Notes: generated by a model not told the origin, from the letters alone. Positions 9,281 through 18,253 are shown, counted from the stretch's first letter. The stretch: 64,000 nucleotides of DNA from Lysobacter sp. CFH 32150 (GCF_022758295.1 NZ_JALDWJ010000009.1:180209-244208), one strand, 5' to 3'. Translations and numbers: made by a program.

Positions 9281-11374
9281 TCAGGCGCCGATTGCGGGAT
9301 CGCTGATGCTGGCCAGGCCGGTTTCGACGTGGCCGGCGAGGCGACGCAGGTAGCCGGCGTCGGAACTCGAGGTCACGTTGAGGTCGTACCAGTGGCCGCT
9401 GCCGATGACGGACCAGGCATCGTCGAGGGTCGCGCCTGCGGCGAGCGTGTGCGTGCGTGCAGCGTCGCTGCTGTAGCGGTTCGGCTTCACCGTGAGCGTG
9501 CAGGCAGCGCTGCCGGTGTTGCGCAATCGCAGGATGACGCGGCCGGTGGCAACGTCGTAGATCGACTCCACTTCCGGTTGCGCGCGACCCGCGCCGGCAA
9601 GCAGCACATCGCCCTTGAATTCGCGCAGGAAACCGTTCGGACCGAATGCGCACAGGTCGTACTTGCCGGCGGTGACCGAGACCGCGCTCCAATAGTCGGA
9701 CAACTGCTTACCGGATTCGACGGTGTAGAACCACGGACCGTCGCTGCGGTTCTGCGAATACACGTTGAAGCCGGCGCCAGCCGCGCCGGTGTTGATGAAG
9801 TCGAGCCAGTATTTGCCGGCTGCGACATCCACATGGCCGTTGACGTGCAACGCATAGGGCAGGGCGCAGGCGGGACGTTGGCCTGGTTCCTGTCGCGGCA
9901 TGGCCTGCTTGGTCGGCACGCGCGGCTGGTTCAGTTTGCACGCCGCGTCGGCGTCGCTGATGTTGCCGCTGGTGTCGGGCAGTGCCGGCCAGGCAGTGTC
10001 GGGATCGGCGAATTCGAGCGTCGAGGTGAGGTCGCCACAGACCGCGCGGCGCCATGCGCTGATGTTGGGTTCCATCACACCAAAGCGTTGCTCGAGGAAA
10101 CGCAGCACCGACGTGTGGTCGAACACCTGCGAATTCACCCAACCGCCCTTGCTCCACGGCGAGATCACGAACATCGGCACGCGCACGCCCAGGCCCACCG
10201 GTGTGCCGTTGTAGTTTTCGGTCGCGGTATCGACCGTACTCAGGCCAAGGCTGGTGGTGATCGCCGGCAAATGCGGCGCAGCGTGATCGAAGAAACCGCC
10301 GTTCTCGTCGTAGTTGATGATGAACACCGTCTTCGACCACACCGCCGGATTGGCGGCGAGGATTTCCAGCAGGCGCGCTGTCAGCGATTCGCCGTAGGCC
10401 GGCGTCGCGGCGGGGTGCTCGCTCATGATGTACGGCGCGACCAGCCACGACACCTGGGGCAGCGTGCCTTCGCGCACGTCCTTCTCGAATGCGGCGACGA
10501 GATGTTCGCCGCGCGAAGTGTCCTTGTTGCCAGCATTCGAACCGGCGACCCAATCGCGGCCGCGCAGGTACAGCGGCGAAGTGCGGTCCAGATTGCGGAA
10601 GTTCTTGAACCACGGCAGCGAGTTGTCGCCGTAGTTGTCGTATTCCTGGTACACCTTCCAGCTCACGCCCGCGGTTTGCAGACGCTCGGCGTAAGTGCCC
10701 CAGCGATGGCCGACGAAGTTCGGATTGTCCTTCGACATATCCGCCGTCCAGTTGCCATCGTCCGCATTGTTCACCGCCTGCGGGCCGTAGTCGCCTACGG
10801 TCATGCCGCTGGTACCGGTGAACAGATGCATGCGGTTGGGGTTGGTCGGGCCGTGGTGCGAGCAGTAGTACGCATCGCACACGGTGAATGCGTCGGCCAG
10901 CGCGTAATAGAACGGCAGGTCGGCGCGGGTGAAGTGGCCCATGCAGAACTTGCCCTTGGTCTGTACCCAGGCGTCGTAGTTCTTCCACAGCGTGTGCGAG
11001 CCTTTCCAGCTGTGATCGATGTCCGACAGGCATTGCGCGGACGTCGTATCGGTGTTGAGGCGGAAGGGCAACGTGGTCTTGCTGCTGCCGATGGTGTTGG
11101 GCTGCTGCCACACGGACTTGCCGCCGGGGAGCGGAATCGGGCGCGGATCGTCGAAGCCGCGCACGCCGCGCAGCGCGCCGAGGTAATGGTCGAACGAGCG
11201 GTTCTCCTGCATCAGGATCACCACGTGCTGCACGTCCTGGATGGTGCCGGTGACGATCGCGGGTTCGACGGCGAGCGCGTCGCGGATCACTTTCGGCAGC
11301 ATCGCGATGCCGGCAGCGGTGCCGGCCGTAGCCGCGGCGAGTTTCAGGAACTGACGACGGGTTTCGGACACCAT
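9281..11374 (-). CDS. Tat-exported phosphocholine-type phospholipase C
   Basis: A 697-residue phosphoesterase of the PlcN/PlcH/acid phosphatase AcpA superfamily that cleaves phospholipid headgroups. The N-terminus carries a twin-arginine signal (ETRRQFLKLAA, then a hydrophobic stretch). Metal and active-site motifs are visible: ENRSFDHYLG near residue 56 and NYDENGGFFDH further on. Two small C-terminal beta domains of the DUF756 kind follow, as in pseudomonad PLCs. AGGAGG lies 7 bases before the ATG. No accessory plcR gene is adjacent. Substrate preference (phosphatidylcholine or other) is inferred from family only. Confidence 0.9.
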   Translation of the reverse strand: MVSETRRQFLKLAAATAGTAAGIAMLPKVIRDALAVEPAIVTGTIQDVQHVVILMQENRSFDHYLGALRGVRGFDDPRPIPLPGGKSVWQQPNTIGSSKTTLPFRLNTDTTSAQCLSDIDHSWKGSHTLWKNYDAWVQTKGKFCMGHFTRADLPFYYALADAFTVCDAYYCSHHGPTNPNRMHLFTGTSGMTVGDYGPQAVNNADDGNWTADMSKDNPNFVGHRWGTYAERLQTAGVSWKVYQEYDNYGDNSLPWFKNFRNLDRTSPLYLRGRDWVAGSNAGNKDTSRGEHLVAAFEKDVREGTLPQVSWLVAPYIMSEHPAATPAYGESLTARLLEILAANPAVWSKTVFIINYDENGGFFDHAAPHLPAITTSLGLSTVDTATENYNGTPVGLGVRVPMFVISPWSKGGWVNSQVFDHTSVLRFLEQRFGVMEPNISAWRRAVCGDLTSTLEFADPDTAWPALPDTSGNISDADAACKLNQPRVPTKQAMPRQEPGQRPACALPYALHVNGHVDVAAGKYWLDFINTGAAGAGFNVYSQNRSDGPWFYTVESGKQLSDYWSAVSVTAGKYDLCAFGPNGFLREFKGDVLLAGAGRAQPEVESIYDVATGRVILRLRNTGSAACTLTVKPNRYSSDAARTHTLAAGATLDDAWSVIGSGHWYDLNVTSSSDAGYLRRLAGHVETGLASISDPAIGA

Positions 11375-11602
11375 GGGCGATCCTCCTGATCGTGGGCGAG
11401 CGGCAAGTGTTCGATGACTACCTTGCAGGCGTGTGACCGAATGTGCACAGCTCGACGCGGTGGGTCAACGAAGTGCCCTATTTCGTTGCGCCGGTCACAC
11501 GGAGGATGAAAACGAAAGCTATTTCGCGATATTCGCTGTCGCGGCGCAGCATGGCTTGCGCAGATTTTCGTCGGCCGTGCGCCGGTGTGTTGCGTGCGGA
11601 TT

Positions 11603-11676
11603 GTAGGGCGGGTCTTGACCCGACCCGCCGTCGTGGATCAGCCGAAATCCGGTCGGCGGGTTGAAACCCGCCCTAC
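11603..11676. repeat. inverted repeat, GTAGGGCGGGT family
   Basis: Ends read GTAGGGCGGGTCTTGACCCG and GGTTGAAACCCGCCCTAC, a 74-base element with two small palindromes. It supplies the TAG stop codon of the neighbouring gene (11673-11675). The rest of the 298-base gap before the phospholipase gene (11375-11602) holds nothing I can recognise beyond a probable promoter. Confidence 0.7.
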
Positions 11677-12194
11677 GGCAATCGCCGCGTGATTGGATCG
11701 ATGAGGTCGTGCGTGGCGAGCCATTGCCATGCGGATTCGGCGTCTTGTTCGAAATACGCCTGCGCCGAGCCGAGGCGGAAGGTATAGCCCCACGCATCCA
11801 TGTCGGCGAGGACACGCAAGTAGCCGACACCGGGCAGGGCATCGCCGAGCAAGGCTTGCAGCACGCAGACTGCGTCTTCTTCCTCGACCGAGTCCGTGGC
11901 GTCGGTATGTACTGCGACGCGGCGCTCGGGCGGCAACACGATCAGGTGTGCGGCTTCGTGCAACAAGGAATGGATCGGCGTGTCGTCGCGGGCGTACACG
12001 GTGTTACCGACGATGCCGGCTTCGGGTTCGCCCCAGTAGCTGCCAGGAATGGATGCGTTGTCGGCGACGCATTCGAGGTGCAGGTCGAAGCGGGCGAGGA
12101 GGGTTGCGGCGTCGATGAAGGCGATGTCCTTCAGGCGAAGCACGTCATTGGAGGTTGTAGGAGCGGCGTTCGCGGCGAGCTTTGGTTGGTTCAT
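11673..12194 (-). CDS. conserved hypothetical protein with HEAAH motif
   Basis: A 173-residue soluble protein of unknown function. It contains a single HExxH-like motif (LLHEAAHLIV, near residue 80) followed by an acidic stretch with EEEDAVCVLQAL, suggesting a metal-binding, minizincin-like fold, but no other catalytic landmark is clear. The first 13 or so residues are encoded by a REP pair, and the stop comes from another repeat, so the true start could be an internal GTG (VLRLKD). It follows minE on the same strand after a 41-base gap. Confidence 0.7.
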   Translation of the reverse strand: MNQPKLAANAAPTTSNDVLRLKDIAFIDAATLLARFDLHLECVADNASIPGSYWGEPEAGIVGNTVYARDDTPIHSLLHEAAHLIVLPPERRVAVHTDATDSVEEEDAVCVLQALLGDALPGVGYLRVLADMDAWGYTFRLGSAQAYFEQDAESAWQWLATHDLIDPITRRLP

Positions 12195-12226
12195 GCGAAG
12201 AGCTCGCGGCTGTAAGCCGCTCCTAC
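12157..12226. repeat. REP pair overlapping a gene start
   Basis: Left arm GTAGGAGCGGCGTTCGCGG and right arm CGGCTGTAAGCCGCTCCTAC. The ATG of the downstream gene (12192-12194) sits in the loop between arms, and the left arm is translated. Confidence 0.85.
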
Positions 12227-12235
12227 GAAGCAGCG

Positions 12236-12505
12236 TCAGGCGCTGGCGTGCGCCTGGCGTTCTTCCGGCAACGCGACCGAGATATCGAGCACGTCGTGCT
12301 CGCCGTCCTTGACCAGGTCGACCTTCACCGCATCGACGTCGACGTTGACGTACTTGCGGATCACTTCGAGCAGCTCGCGACGCAGCAGCGGCAGGTAGTC
12401 GGGGCCGCCGTGGGAATGGCGTTCCTGCGCGATGATGATGCGCAGGCGATCCTTGGCGACCGCAGCGGTGTTCTTCTTGGGCTTGAGGAAGTCGAAGATG
12501 GACAT
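12236..12505 (-). CDS. minE: cell division topological specificity factor MinE
   Basis: An 89-residue protein that stimulates the MinD ATPase and drives pole-to-pole oscillation, keeping the division inhibitor away from midcell. The N-terminal membrane/MinD-contact segment ([20 protein letters not shown]) and the anti-MinCD helix with IIIAQERH are clear, followed by the dimerisation domain. It starts two bases after the minD stop, as in the standard minCDE order. The alanine/histidine tail ends inside the start of a REP pair region. Confidence 0.95.
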   Translation of the reverse strand: MSIFDFLKPKKNTAAVAKDRLRIIIAQERHSHGGPDYLPLLRRELLEVIRKYVNVDVDAVKVDLVKDGEHDVLDISVALPEERQAHASA

Positions 12506-12507
12506 GC

Positions 12508-13317
12508 TCAGCCCCCGAAGATCTTGCTGAAGAAGCCTTTCTTCTCCAGTTGCGTGAAGCGCATCGGCCGGGTTTCGCCCATCAATCGTGCGACCGCATC
12601 GTCGTAGGCCTGGCCGGCGTTCGATTCGAGGTCGAGGATCACCGGCTCGCCCTTGTTCGAAGCGTTGAGCACGTCGCCAGATTCGGGGATCACGCCGACA
12701 CTCTTGAGGCCGAGTACTTCCTCGACGTCCTCGATCGACAGCATCTCGCCGTCGCCGACCCGTTGCGGGCTGTAGCGCGTCAGCAGCAGGTGTTCCTTGA
12801 CCCGCTCGCCGTTCTCGGCACGACGGGTCTTGGAGGCCAGCAGGCCGAGGATGCGGTCGGAGTCGCGTACCGACGACACTTCCGGGTTGACCACGACCAC
12901 GGCCTGGTCGGCGAAGTACATGGCGAGGAACGCGCCCTTCTCGATGCCGGCCGGGGAATCGCAGACGATGTATTCGAAGCCGTCGGCGGCGAGGTCGTCG
13001 AGCACCTTCTGCACGCCTTCCTTGGTCAGCGCTTCCTTGTCGCGTGTCTGCGACGCGGCGAGCACGTGGAGGTTGTCGAAACGCTTGTCCTTGATCAGCG
13101 CCTGCCTCAGCGTCGCCTCACCCTGGATCACGTTGACGAAGTCGTAAACGACGCGACGTTCGCACCCCATGATCAGGTCGAGGTTGCGCAGGCCGACGTC
13201 GAAGTCGATCACGGCGACTTTCTTGCCGTGACGCGCGAGACCGCATGCGAGGCTGGCGCTGGTCGTGGTCTTGCCGACGCCGCCCTTGCCCGAGGTGACT
13301 ACGATGATTTCGGCCAA
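12508..13317 (-). CDS. minD: septum site-determining ATPase MinD (TTG start)
   Basis: A 269-residue ParA-type ATPase that binds the membrane as an ATP dimer and recruits MinC. The deviant Walker A motif KGGVGKTT is at residues 11-18, and the C-terminal amphipathic membrane-targeting helix ([12 protein letters not shown]) is intact. The start is taken as TTG because GGAGG lies 8 bases upstream and it gives the family N-terminus [12 protein letters not shown]; an ATG 12 codons earlier would add residues absent from the family and lie before the ribosome site. Confidence 0.93.
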   Translation of the reverse strand: MAEIIVVTSGKGGVGKTTTSASLACGLARHGKKVAVIDFDVGLRNLDLIMGCERRVVYDFVNVIQGEATLRQALIKDKRFDNLHVLAASQTRDKEALTKEGVQKVLDDLAADGFEYIVCDSPAGIEKGAFLAMYFADQAVVVVNPEVSSVRDSDRILGLLASKTRRAENGERVKEHLLLTRYSPQRVGDGEMLSIEDVEEVLGLKSVGVIPESGDVLNASNKGEPVILDLESNAGQAYDDAVARLMGETRPMRFTQLEKKGFFSKIFGG

Positions 13318-13349
13318 GTGTTGGTCCTCCGTGTCTTGCGGTTGATGAT

Positions 13350-14123
13350 TCAATCGAGTTTCTCGATGCGCAGCGAGTCGCCGTCGAGCCAGACCTGCAC
13401 GGCCTTGCCGCGCAACTCCTTGGGAATGTCTTCCAGCACTTTGTAGTGCCCGGCCACCGCGACCAGTTCGGCGTGGAATTCGCGGCAGAAGATGCGCGCC
13501 TTCTCGTTGCCCTGCGCGCCGGCGAGCGCGCGACCACGCAGCGCGCCGTAGATGTGGATGGAGCCGTCGGCGATCACTTCGGCGCCGGCGCCGACCGTGG
13601 CGAGCACGGTGAGGTCCCGATTGTCGGCGTAGACCTGCTGGCCGGACCGCACGGGCGTTGCCTGCATCAGGCCGGGTTCGCCGGCTGCGGGTGGCGGCGC
13701 AGATTTCTTTGTAGGAGCGACTTCAGTCGCGACCGTGGGCGCACTGGTCGCGACTGAAGTCGCTCCTACAGTTTGTCCAACCGGTTCGTATTGCGCGCGG
13801 AACTTGGCCAGCAACGGCAGGCCAAGCTGTTCGGACAGGCGTTCGATCTCGCTGGTGCCATAGGCCAGCGCGACCGGCAGGACGCCGGCGCTGCGCAGTC
13901 CTTCGAGCAGGGCACGCGCGCTGGCGACGTCGGGTGTCTTACTGAGGCCGCCGAAGTCGAGGATCACCGCGGCGCGGCTGAACAGCTTCGGCGCGCGTTG
14001 CACGCGTTCGCGCATTTCGGCGACAAGCTGGTCGACGTCGAGGGTGCGTACGCGCAGGTTGGCGATGCCGACCTGGCCTATCTTGAGTTCACCGGCTTGT
14101 TCGTAATCGACGGCGGTGCTCAC
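13350..14123 (-). CDS. minC: septum site-determining protein MinC with a REP-derived linker
   Basis: A 257-residue inhibitor of FtsZ polymerisation. The N-terminal MinC_N domain covers roughly residues 1-110 and the C-terminal beta-helix domain that binds MinD covers about 150-250 (DLTVLATVGAGAEVIADG, IYGALRGRALAG). The linker between them, residues about 119-138, is encoded by an inserted REP pair that keeps the frame. The GTG start overlaps the TGA of the upstream acetyltransferase gene (GTGA), implying translational coupling. Confidence 0.93.
   Translation of the reverse strand: MSTAVDYEQAGELKIGQVGIANLRVRTLDVDQLVAEMRERVQRAPKLFSRAAVILDFGGLSKTPDVASARALLEGLRSAGVLPVALAYGTSEIERLSEQLGLPLLAKFRAQYEPVGQTVGATSVATSAPTVATEVAPTKKSAPPPAAGEPGLMQATPVRSGQQVYADNRDLTVLATVGAGAEVIADGSIHIYGALRGRALAGAQGNEKARIFCREFHAELVAVAGHYKVLEDIPKELRGKAVQVWLDGDSLRIEKLD
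13711..13769. repeat. REP pair inside minC
   Basis: GTAGGAGCGACTTCAGTCGC and its inverse ending GCGACTGAAGTCGCTCCTAC around a short loop, entirely inside the minC coding frame. Variant of the GTAGGAGC family with GACTTCAGTC stems. Confidence 0.9.
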
Positions 14124-14719
14124 GCGCAGGTTCCGGTCGGACGCTGCTGGGCGACCAGTGCGCGCGGCTGGGACAACCACGGTGCATTCGGCAGCTGTTC
14201 GCCGTAGGTTTCGCGTACCCACGGATAGCTGCACAGCTCCTTCATCAGCATCGATGCGCGCACGCCGGCCGGCTGCATCACGTGCTGACCGACTTCGCGG
14301 AAGCCGAAGCTGCCGTGGAAGAGCAGGGCATGGTCGGCGCCGTGTTCGAGGAACACTTCGCAGGCGAGCTGCGGGTAGCGCAACTCGGCATAGCTCTGCA
14401 CGTCGGCGTAGAACGCGCGGCCAAGGCCACCGCCGCGGCGGCGACTGGCGACCACGATGCGGTCGATATAGAAGAACTGCGGATAGCGCGCGCGGAACCA
14501 GCTGAAGTTGTCGCTGTCGTGCGTGGCCTGCGACCCGAAGCCGACCAGGAAGCCGGCCAGCGATCCATCGCGCTCGGCGACGCGGAAATATTCGGCAGTG
14601 TCGAAGAAGACCCGCAGCTTCGCCGCGTCGAGCGGCAGGATCGCAGGTCCGGCGGCGTTATTCAGGGCAAGGACGGAATCCAGCTCGTGCTCACGCACGT
14701 CGCGGACAACAATCGACAT
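14120..14719 (-). CDS. GNAT-family N-acetyltransferase
   Basis: A 199-residue acetyltransferase. The GNAT core shows YIDRIVVASRRRGGGLGRAFY, which contains the acetyl-CoA pyrophosphate loop (R/Q-x-x-G-x-G/A), and a C-terminal FHGSFGFREVG strand-helix typical of the fold. It is the first gene of a four-gene unit with minC, minD and minE, ending in a GTGA overlap with minC. The target is unknown; the co-transcription with min genes is common in Xanthomonadaceae but a functional link is not proven. Confidence 0.85.
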   Translation of the reverse strand: MSIVVRDVREHELDSVLALNNAAGPAILPLDAAKLRVFFDTAEYFRVAERDGSLAGFLVGFGSQATHDSDNFSWFRARYPQFFYIDRIVVASRRRGGGLGRAFYADVQSYAELRYPQLACEVFLEHGADHALLFHGSFGFREVGQHVMQPAGVRASMLMKELCSYPWVRETYGEQLPNAPWLSQPRALVAQQRPTGTCA

Positions 14720-14882
14720 TCGAGACTCCGTGCTTTTACTTGGTACTTGCTTCTTATCGCCACGTCCGGCCGGCTGTTGATCCTACCCAGGCGGCCGTGG
14801 CGCGAATTATCGCACGCGCGGCAGTGGGAGGGGCATGACTTTCGGCTCGCAGCTGCAGGCCGCATAGGGGCTAGGATGCGCC

Positions 14883-16079
14883 ATGCACGATCGTTTCAGC
14901 CATACCCGCCTGTTGCGTTACTCCGGCCTGTTCACCTGGGCGGTGGTCAGCATTCCGCTGCTGTACTCGTGGCTGCTGCCATTGCTCGGCGAAGCGGCCG
15001 AGGAGCAGCTGGCGCTGCGGCCGATGCCTTGGCAGGGCTGGGTGGCGTATGCCGCGTTCGGGGTGAGCTACGCCTGGCTGACCCGCGGCCTCGGGGTGAG
15101 ACGGCGTACGTTGGGCGATTTCGCGCTCCTGGTGATCCTGACCCTGGCCGCGATCGGAGTCAGCTATTACAACGAAAGCGGCCTTGGCAGCGTGCTGCTG
15201 ATGGTCGCGGCTTGCGTGCTGCCATGGCTGCTGCCGTTGCCGCTGGGTGTGGCCTGGCTGCTGGTCAGCCAGTTGGCAGTGGTGCCGGTGTTCGTGCGCG
15301 GGCTGAGCTTCCCGATGCTGGAAGCCCTGATGCAATCCGTGCTGTATGCGGGTTTTTCCGGCTTCGTGTTCGTCACCAGCCTCGTGGCGCGGCAGCAGGC
15401 GCAGGCGCGCGAAGAACAACGCCGGCTGAACGCCGAACTCCGCGCGACCCGGGCCCTGCTTACCGAAAGCGCACGCGTCAATGAGCGGACACGCATTTCA
15501 CGGGAATTACACGATCTTCTCGGGCATCACCTGACGGCGCTCAGCCTGAACCTTGAAGTCGCCGGCCACCTGTCCGAAGGCCGGGTGAAGGACCACGTCC
15601 AGCAGGCGCACACGCTGGCGCGACTCTTGCTAACCGACGTCCGCGAGGCGGTGAGCCAGCTGCGCGAGGGCGGGGCGATCGACCTCGGCGCAGCGCTGCG
15701 GCCGCTGGCCGAGAATGTGCCGGCATTGGCCATCCACATGGATATCGAAGAGCCGCTCACCCTCGATGACCCCGAGCGCGCCCACGTGCTGCTGCGCTGT
15801 ACCCAGGAAATCATCACCAATGCCGTTCGCCACGCTGGGGCGCACAATTTGTGGATCAGTGCCCGCCGAGAGGATGGGCGCATCGGCATCGAGGCGCGCG
15901 ACGACGGCGCCGGCGTCGAGACCGTGGTTCCGGGCCACGGCCTGCGTGGCATGCGCGAGCGCCTGTCGCAACACGGCGGTGATCTGCAGATCGAAGCCCG
16001 TCCCGGCGCTGGCTTCCGCTTGCGTCTTTCGTTGCCGGCTACCGCTGGCGTGGTACCCCAAGGAGTGCTTGTCATATGA
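14883..16079 (+). CDS. two-component sensor histidine kinase, DesK/NarX-type (HisKA_3)
   Basis: A 398-residue membrane kinase. Five or six hydrophobic helices fill residues 10-165, followed by a short coiled-coil and the HisKA_3 dimerisation helix with the phospho-acceptor H210 in RISRELHDLLGHHL. The HATPase domain has the N box EIITNAVRHAGA and the G boxes DDGAGV and GHGLRGMRERL. The sensor part resembles DesK-like membrane sensors of lipid fluidity or envelope state. The stop overlaps the response-regulator start (ATGA), so the two form an operon. Confidence 0.9.
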   Translation: MHDRFSHTRLLRYSGLFTWAVVSIPLLYSWLLPLLGEAAEEQLALRPMPWQGWVAYAAFGVSYAWLTRGLGVRRRTLGDFALLVILTLAAIGVSYYNESGLGSVLLMVAACVLPWLLPLPLGVAWLLVSQLAVVPVFVRGLSFPMLEALMQSVLYAGFSGFVFVTSLVARQQAQAREEQRRLNAELRATRALLTESARVNERTRISRELHDLLGHHLTALSLNLEVAGHLSEGRVKDHVQQAHTLARLLLTDVREAVSQLREGGAIDLGAALRPLAENVPALAIHMDIEEPLTLDDPERAHVLLRCTQEIITNAVRHAGAHNLWISARREDGRIGIEARDDGAGVETVVPGHGLRGMRERLSQHGGDLQIEARPGAGFRLRLSLPATAGVVPQGVLVI

Positions 16080-16729
16080 AAGCCGGCATGATCCGCGTCT
16101 GCCTGGTCGACGACCAAACCCTGGTACGCCAGGGCATCCGTTCGCTGCTGGCGTTGGCGGAGGGGATCGAGGTGATCGCCGAAGCCGGCGACGGCAAGCA
16201 GGCGGTCGAGCTGATCCCGCAGGTGCAACCCGATGTCGTCCTGATGGACATGCGCATGCCGGTGATGTCCGGCCTGGAAGCACTGCAGGCGTTGGCCCGC
16301 ATCAATGCTCTGCCGCCGACCATCATCCTCACCACCTTCGACGACGACCAGCTCGTGCTGGCCGGGCTCAAGGCCGGTGCCAAGGGCTATCTCCTGAAAG
16401 ATGTGTCGCTGGAACAGCTGGTCGGCGCGATCCAGGCGGTCGCCGCCGGCGGCTCGCTGGTGCAGCCGGCCGTGACCCAGCGCCTGCTCTCTGGGCTGGA
16501 GCACATGCGCAACGATTTCGTCAGTCTCGATCGTCCGGACCCACTGACCGACCGCGAAACCGAGATCCTGCGGCTGATGGCCAGCGGCTTCTCCAACAAG
16601 GAAATCGCCAATTCGCTGGGCGTGGCCGAGGGCACGATCAAGAACCACGTATCGAACATCCTGTCGAAGCTCGGTGTGCGCGATCGCACCAGGGCCGTTC
16701 TCAAGGCATTTGAGCTTCAACTCGTCTGA
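16076..16729 (+). CDS. NarL/FixJ-family response regulator
   Basis: A 217-residue DNA-binding regulator paired with the kinase upstream. The receiver domain carries the acidic pocket (VDD), phospho-acceptor D58 (LMDMRMP), T86 and K108. The C-terminal LuxR-type helix-turn-helix runs from LTDRETEILRLMASG to IKNHVSNILSKLGV. Target genes are unknown; an adjacent target is not obvious. Degenerate copies of its last codons follow in the downstream spacer. Confidence 0.93.
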   Translation: MKAGMIRVCLVDDQTLVRQGIRSLLALAEGIEVIAEAGDGKQAVELIPQVQPDVVLMDMRMPVMSGLEALQALARINALPPTIILTTFDDDQLVLAGLKAGAKGYLLKDVSLEQLVGAIQAVAAGGSLVQPAVTQRLLSGLEHMRNDFVSLDRPDPLTDRETEILRLMASGFSNKEIANSLGVAEGTIKNHVSNILSKLGVRDRTRAVLKAFELQLV

Positions 16730-16745
16730 TGGGACAGGATGGCCT

Positions 16746-16766
16746 GCCCGGCGCAGCGCGCCGGGC
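16746..16766 (+). terminator. hairpin after the response regulator
   Basis: Stem GCCCGGCG / CGCCGGGC with a 5-base loop, 17 bases past the stop. Followed by GTTCG rather than a T run. Confidence 0.5.
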
Positions 16767-16813
16767 GTTCGTGGCCGCGCGAGCCATTGGCTCGCAAGCA
16801 GCGGCCACTCACC

Positions 16814-16882
16814 CTGTCGAAACTCGGCGTGCGCGACCGCACGCGGGCTGTGTTGAAGGCATTTGAATTGCAGTTGGTGTAG
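16814..16882 (+). pseudogene. fossil 3' end of a response regulator gene
   Basis: Reads in one frame as LSKLGVRDRTRAVLKAFELQLV then TAG, identical at the protein level to the last 22 residues of the regulator ending at 16729, but with many synonymous base changes. No start or upstream domain is present. It lies in the otherwise empty 358-base spacer 16730-17087 and is best read as the remnant of a duplicated or replaced regulator gene. Confidence 0.8.
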
Positions 16883-16951
16883 GCACGCAGCCACGGCCCG
16901 TTGTCGCGTCCTCCCGGCGCGTCGAGGGGCCCGGAAGGCGAGTTGAGTCGC

Positions 16952-16981
16952 GGCACGGCCCTCGAATTGCAGCTTGTGTGA
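16952..16981 (+). pseudogene. second fossil of the same gene end
   Basis: Ten codons reading GTALELQLV and TGA, matching the last five residues of the regulator (ELQLV) plus scraps. Much shorter than the copy at 16814, so less certain, but the repeated ELQLV-stop at a third position supports it. Confidence 0.45.
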
Positions 16982-17087
16982 CGAAAACCGGCAGGGCGGG
17001 CTGGGCCGCCCCCGCCGGCTTTGTTAGCATTGTCGGTCTGCGCCCGGCCCCTGCCGCTGGCGCCGGGCCGGCCCTGGAGATTCCTGA

Positions 17088-18161
17088 ATGACCCGTTTGA
17101 TCGAGATCCTGATTTCCCTGGCGATCGTCGCCGTGCTGTTCGTCGTCGTCGGCGTGGTGCTGCCTTCGTCGCGCCACTTGTCCGAGAAGATCGAGACCAA
17201 CCGCAAGCTGACGATCGTGTTCGATACGCTCAACACGCCACGTCGCCTCAAGGATTGGAACCCGCTGGCGCTGCACGATCCGCGCATGCAGTGGAAGTTC
17301 ACCGGTCCCGAGAGCGGCGTCGGCGCGACTGCCGAATTCAATTCCGCCGTGCCGCAACTCGGCCAGGGCAGCTGGAAGATCACCGCCAGCGAACCCGGTG
17401 AACGCATCGCCTACGACATCGTCAACAACGACAGCGGCACCAACAAGAAGACCGCGTTCACCTTCAAGGCGACGGGTCGCAACAACCGCAACGTCGAGAT
17501 CACCCAGAGCTACGACGTCGATTACGGTTGGGACCTGATCGGTCGCTACCGCGGCATGTACGTCAGCCGCCACGTCGGCGACGACATCAAGCTCGGCCTC
17601 AACAAGCTCACCAACATCCTCGCCAGCGTGCCGAACTACGACTACGCCGAGATGAGCAAGGACGATCCGACCAAGGCACCGAAGGCGATCGAACTGCCGG
17701 CCGAGAACCTGTTGTTTGCGCCGGCTGCCGTGCAGCGCGACAACGTCGCAGTGCAGAGCGCGATGTCCAACAACCTGCAGTGGATCCGCAAGGTCATCGA
17801 TGCCAACGGCCTCGAGTCCGCGGGTCCGGTGCGCGTGATCACCACCGAGTTCGGCGCCGAAAGCTACGCCTTCGACATCGCCATCCCGGTGCGCAAGAAG
17901 GGCGAAACCGGTGCTCCGTCGCCGGTCAGCCCGAAGCTGGAAGGGCCGGTCCAATTCATCCGCACCGAACCCAGCCGCGTCGCCGTGGTGCCGTTCACCG
18001 GCCACATGGCCAACTTGCCGAAGATCCGCGATGCGCTGCGCGCATGGGCGATGACCCGCGGTTATGAGACGACCGGCCGTCCGTTCGAGTCCTGGAAGGC
18101 TGGCATTCCTGAAAGTTTCAGCGAGAACGGCGAGTTCGACGTGTACTGGACCTTGAAGTAA
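17088..18161 (+). CDS. membrane-anchored SRPBCC/polyketide-cyclase-like protein
   Basis: A 357-residue protein with one N-terminal membrane helix (residues 5-26) and then a soluble part exposed on one side. Residues about 35-190 look like an SRPBCC/START-like ligand-binding domain (KDWNPLALHDPRMQW, ITQSYDVDYGWDLIGRY). The remaining part ends with a GyrI-like effector-binding style segment (RVAVVPFTGHMANLPKIRDALRAW). Widely conserved as a hypothetical in Xanthomonadaceae. Ligand unknown. GGAG precedes the ATG. Confidence 0.75.
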   Translation: MTRLIEILISLAIVAVLFVVVGVVLPSSRHLSEKIETNRKLTIVFDTLNTPRRLKDWNPLALHDPRMQWKFTGPESGVGATAEFNSAVPQLGQGSWKITASEPGERIAYDIVNNDSGTNKKTAFTFKATGRNNRNVEITQSYDVDYGWDLIGRYRGMYVSRHVGDDIKLGLNKLTNILASVPNYDYAEMSKDDPTKAPKAIELPAENLLFAPAAVQRDNVAVQSAMSNNLQWIRKVIDANGLESAGPVRVITTEFGAESYAFDIAIPVRKKGETGAPSPVSPKLEGPVQFIRTEPSRVAVVPFTGHMANLPKIRDALRAWAMTRGYETTGRPFESWKAGIPESFSENGEFDVYWTLK

Positions 18162-18190
18162 TCCAGACGCTTGCCCTGATGCAACACGCT

Positions 18191-18220
18191 ACGAACGCCG
18201 CGCCCAAACGCGGCGTTCGT
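18191..18220 (+). terminator. strong hairpin terminator
   Basis: Perfect 12-base stem ACGAACGCCGCG / CGCGGCGTTCGT with a 6-base loop, followed by CGTTT, 29 bases after the stop at 18161. Confidence 0.8.
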
Positions 18221-18253
18221 CGTTTCTGAAGCCTGGATTCGAGCGCAATCGTC

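Noticed and set aside
12236..14719. REP elements as possible operon terminators in the min locus
   Set aside because: The one in minC is inside a translated frame and cannot end transcription without losing MinC; the unit continues through minE.
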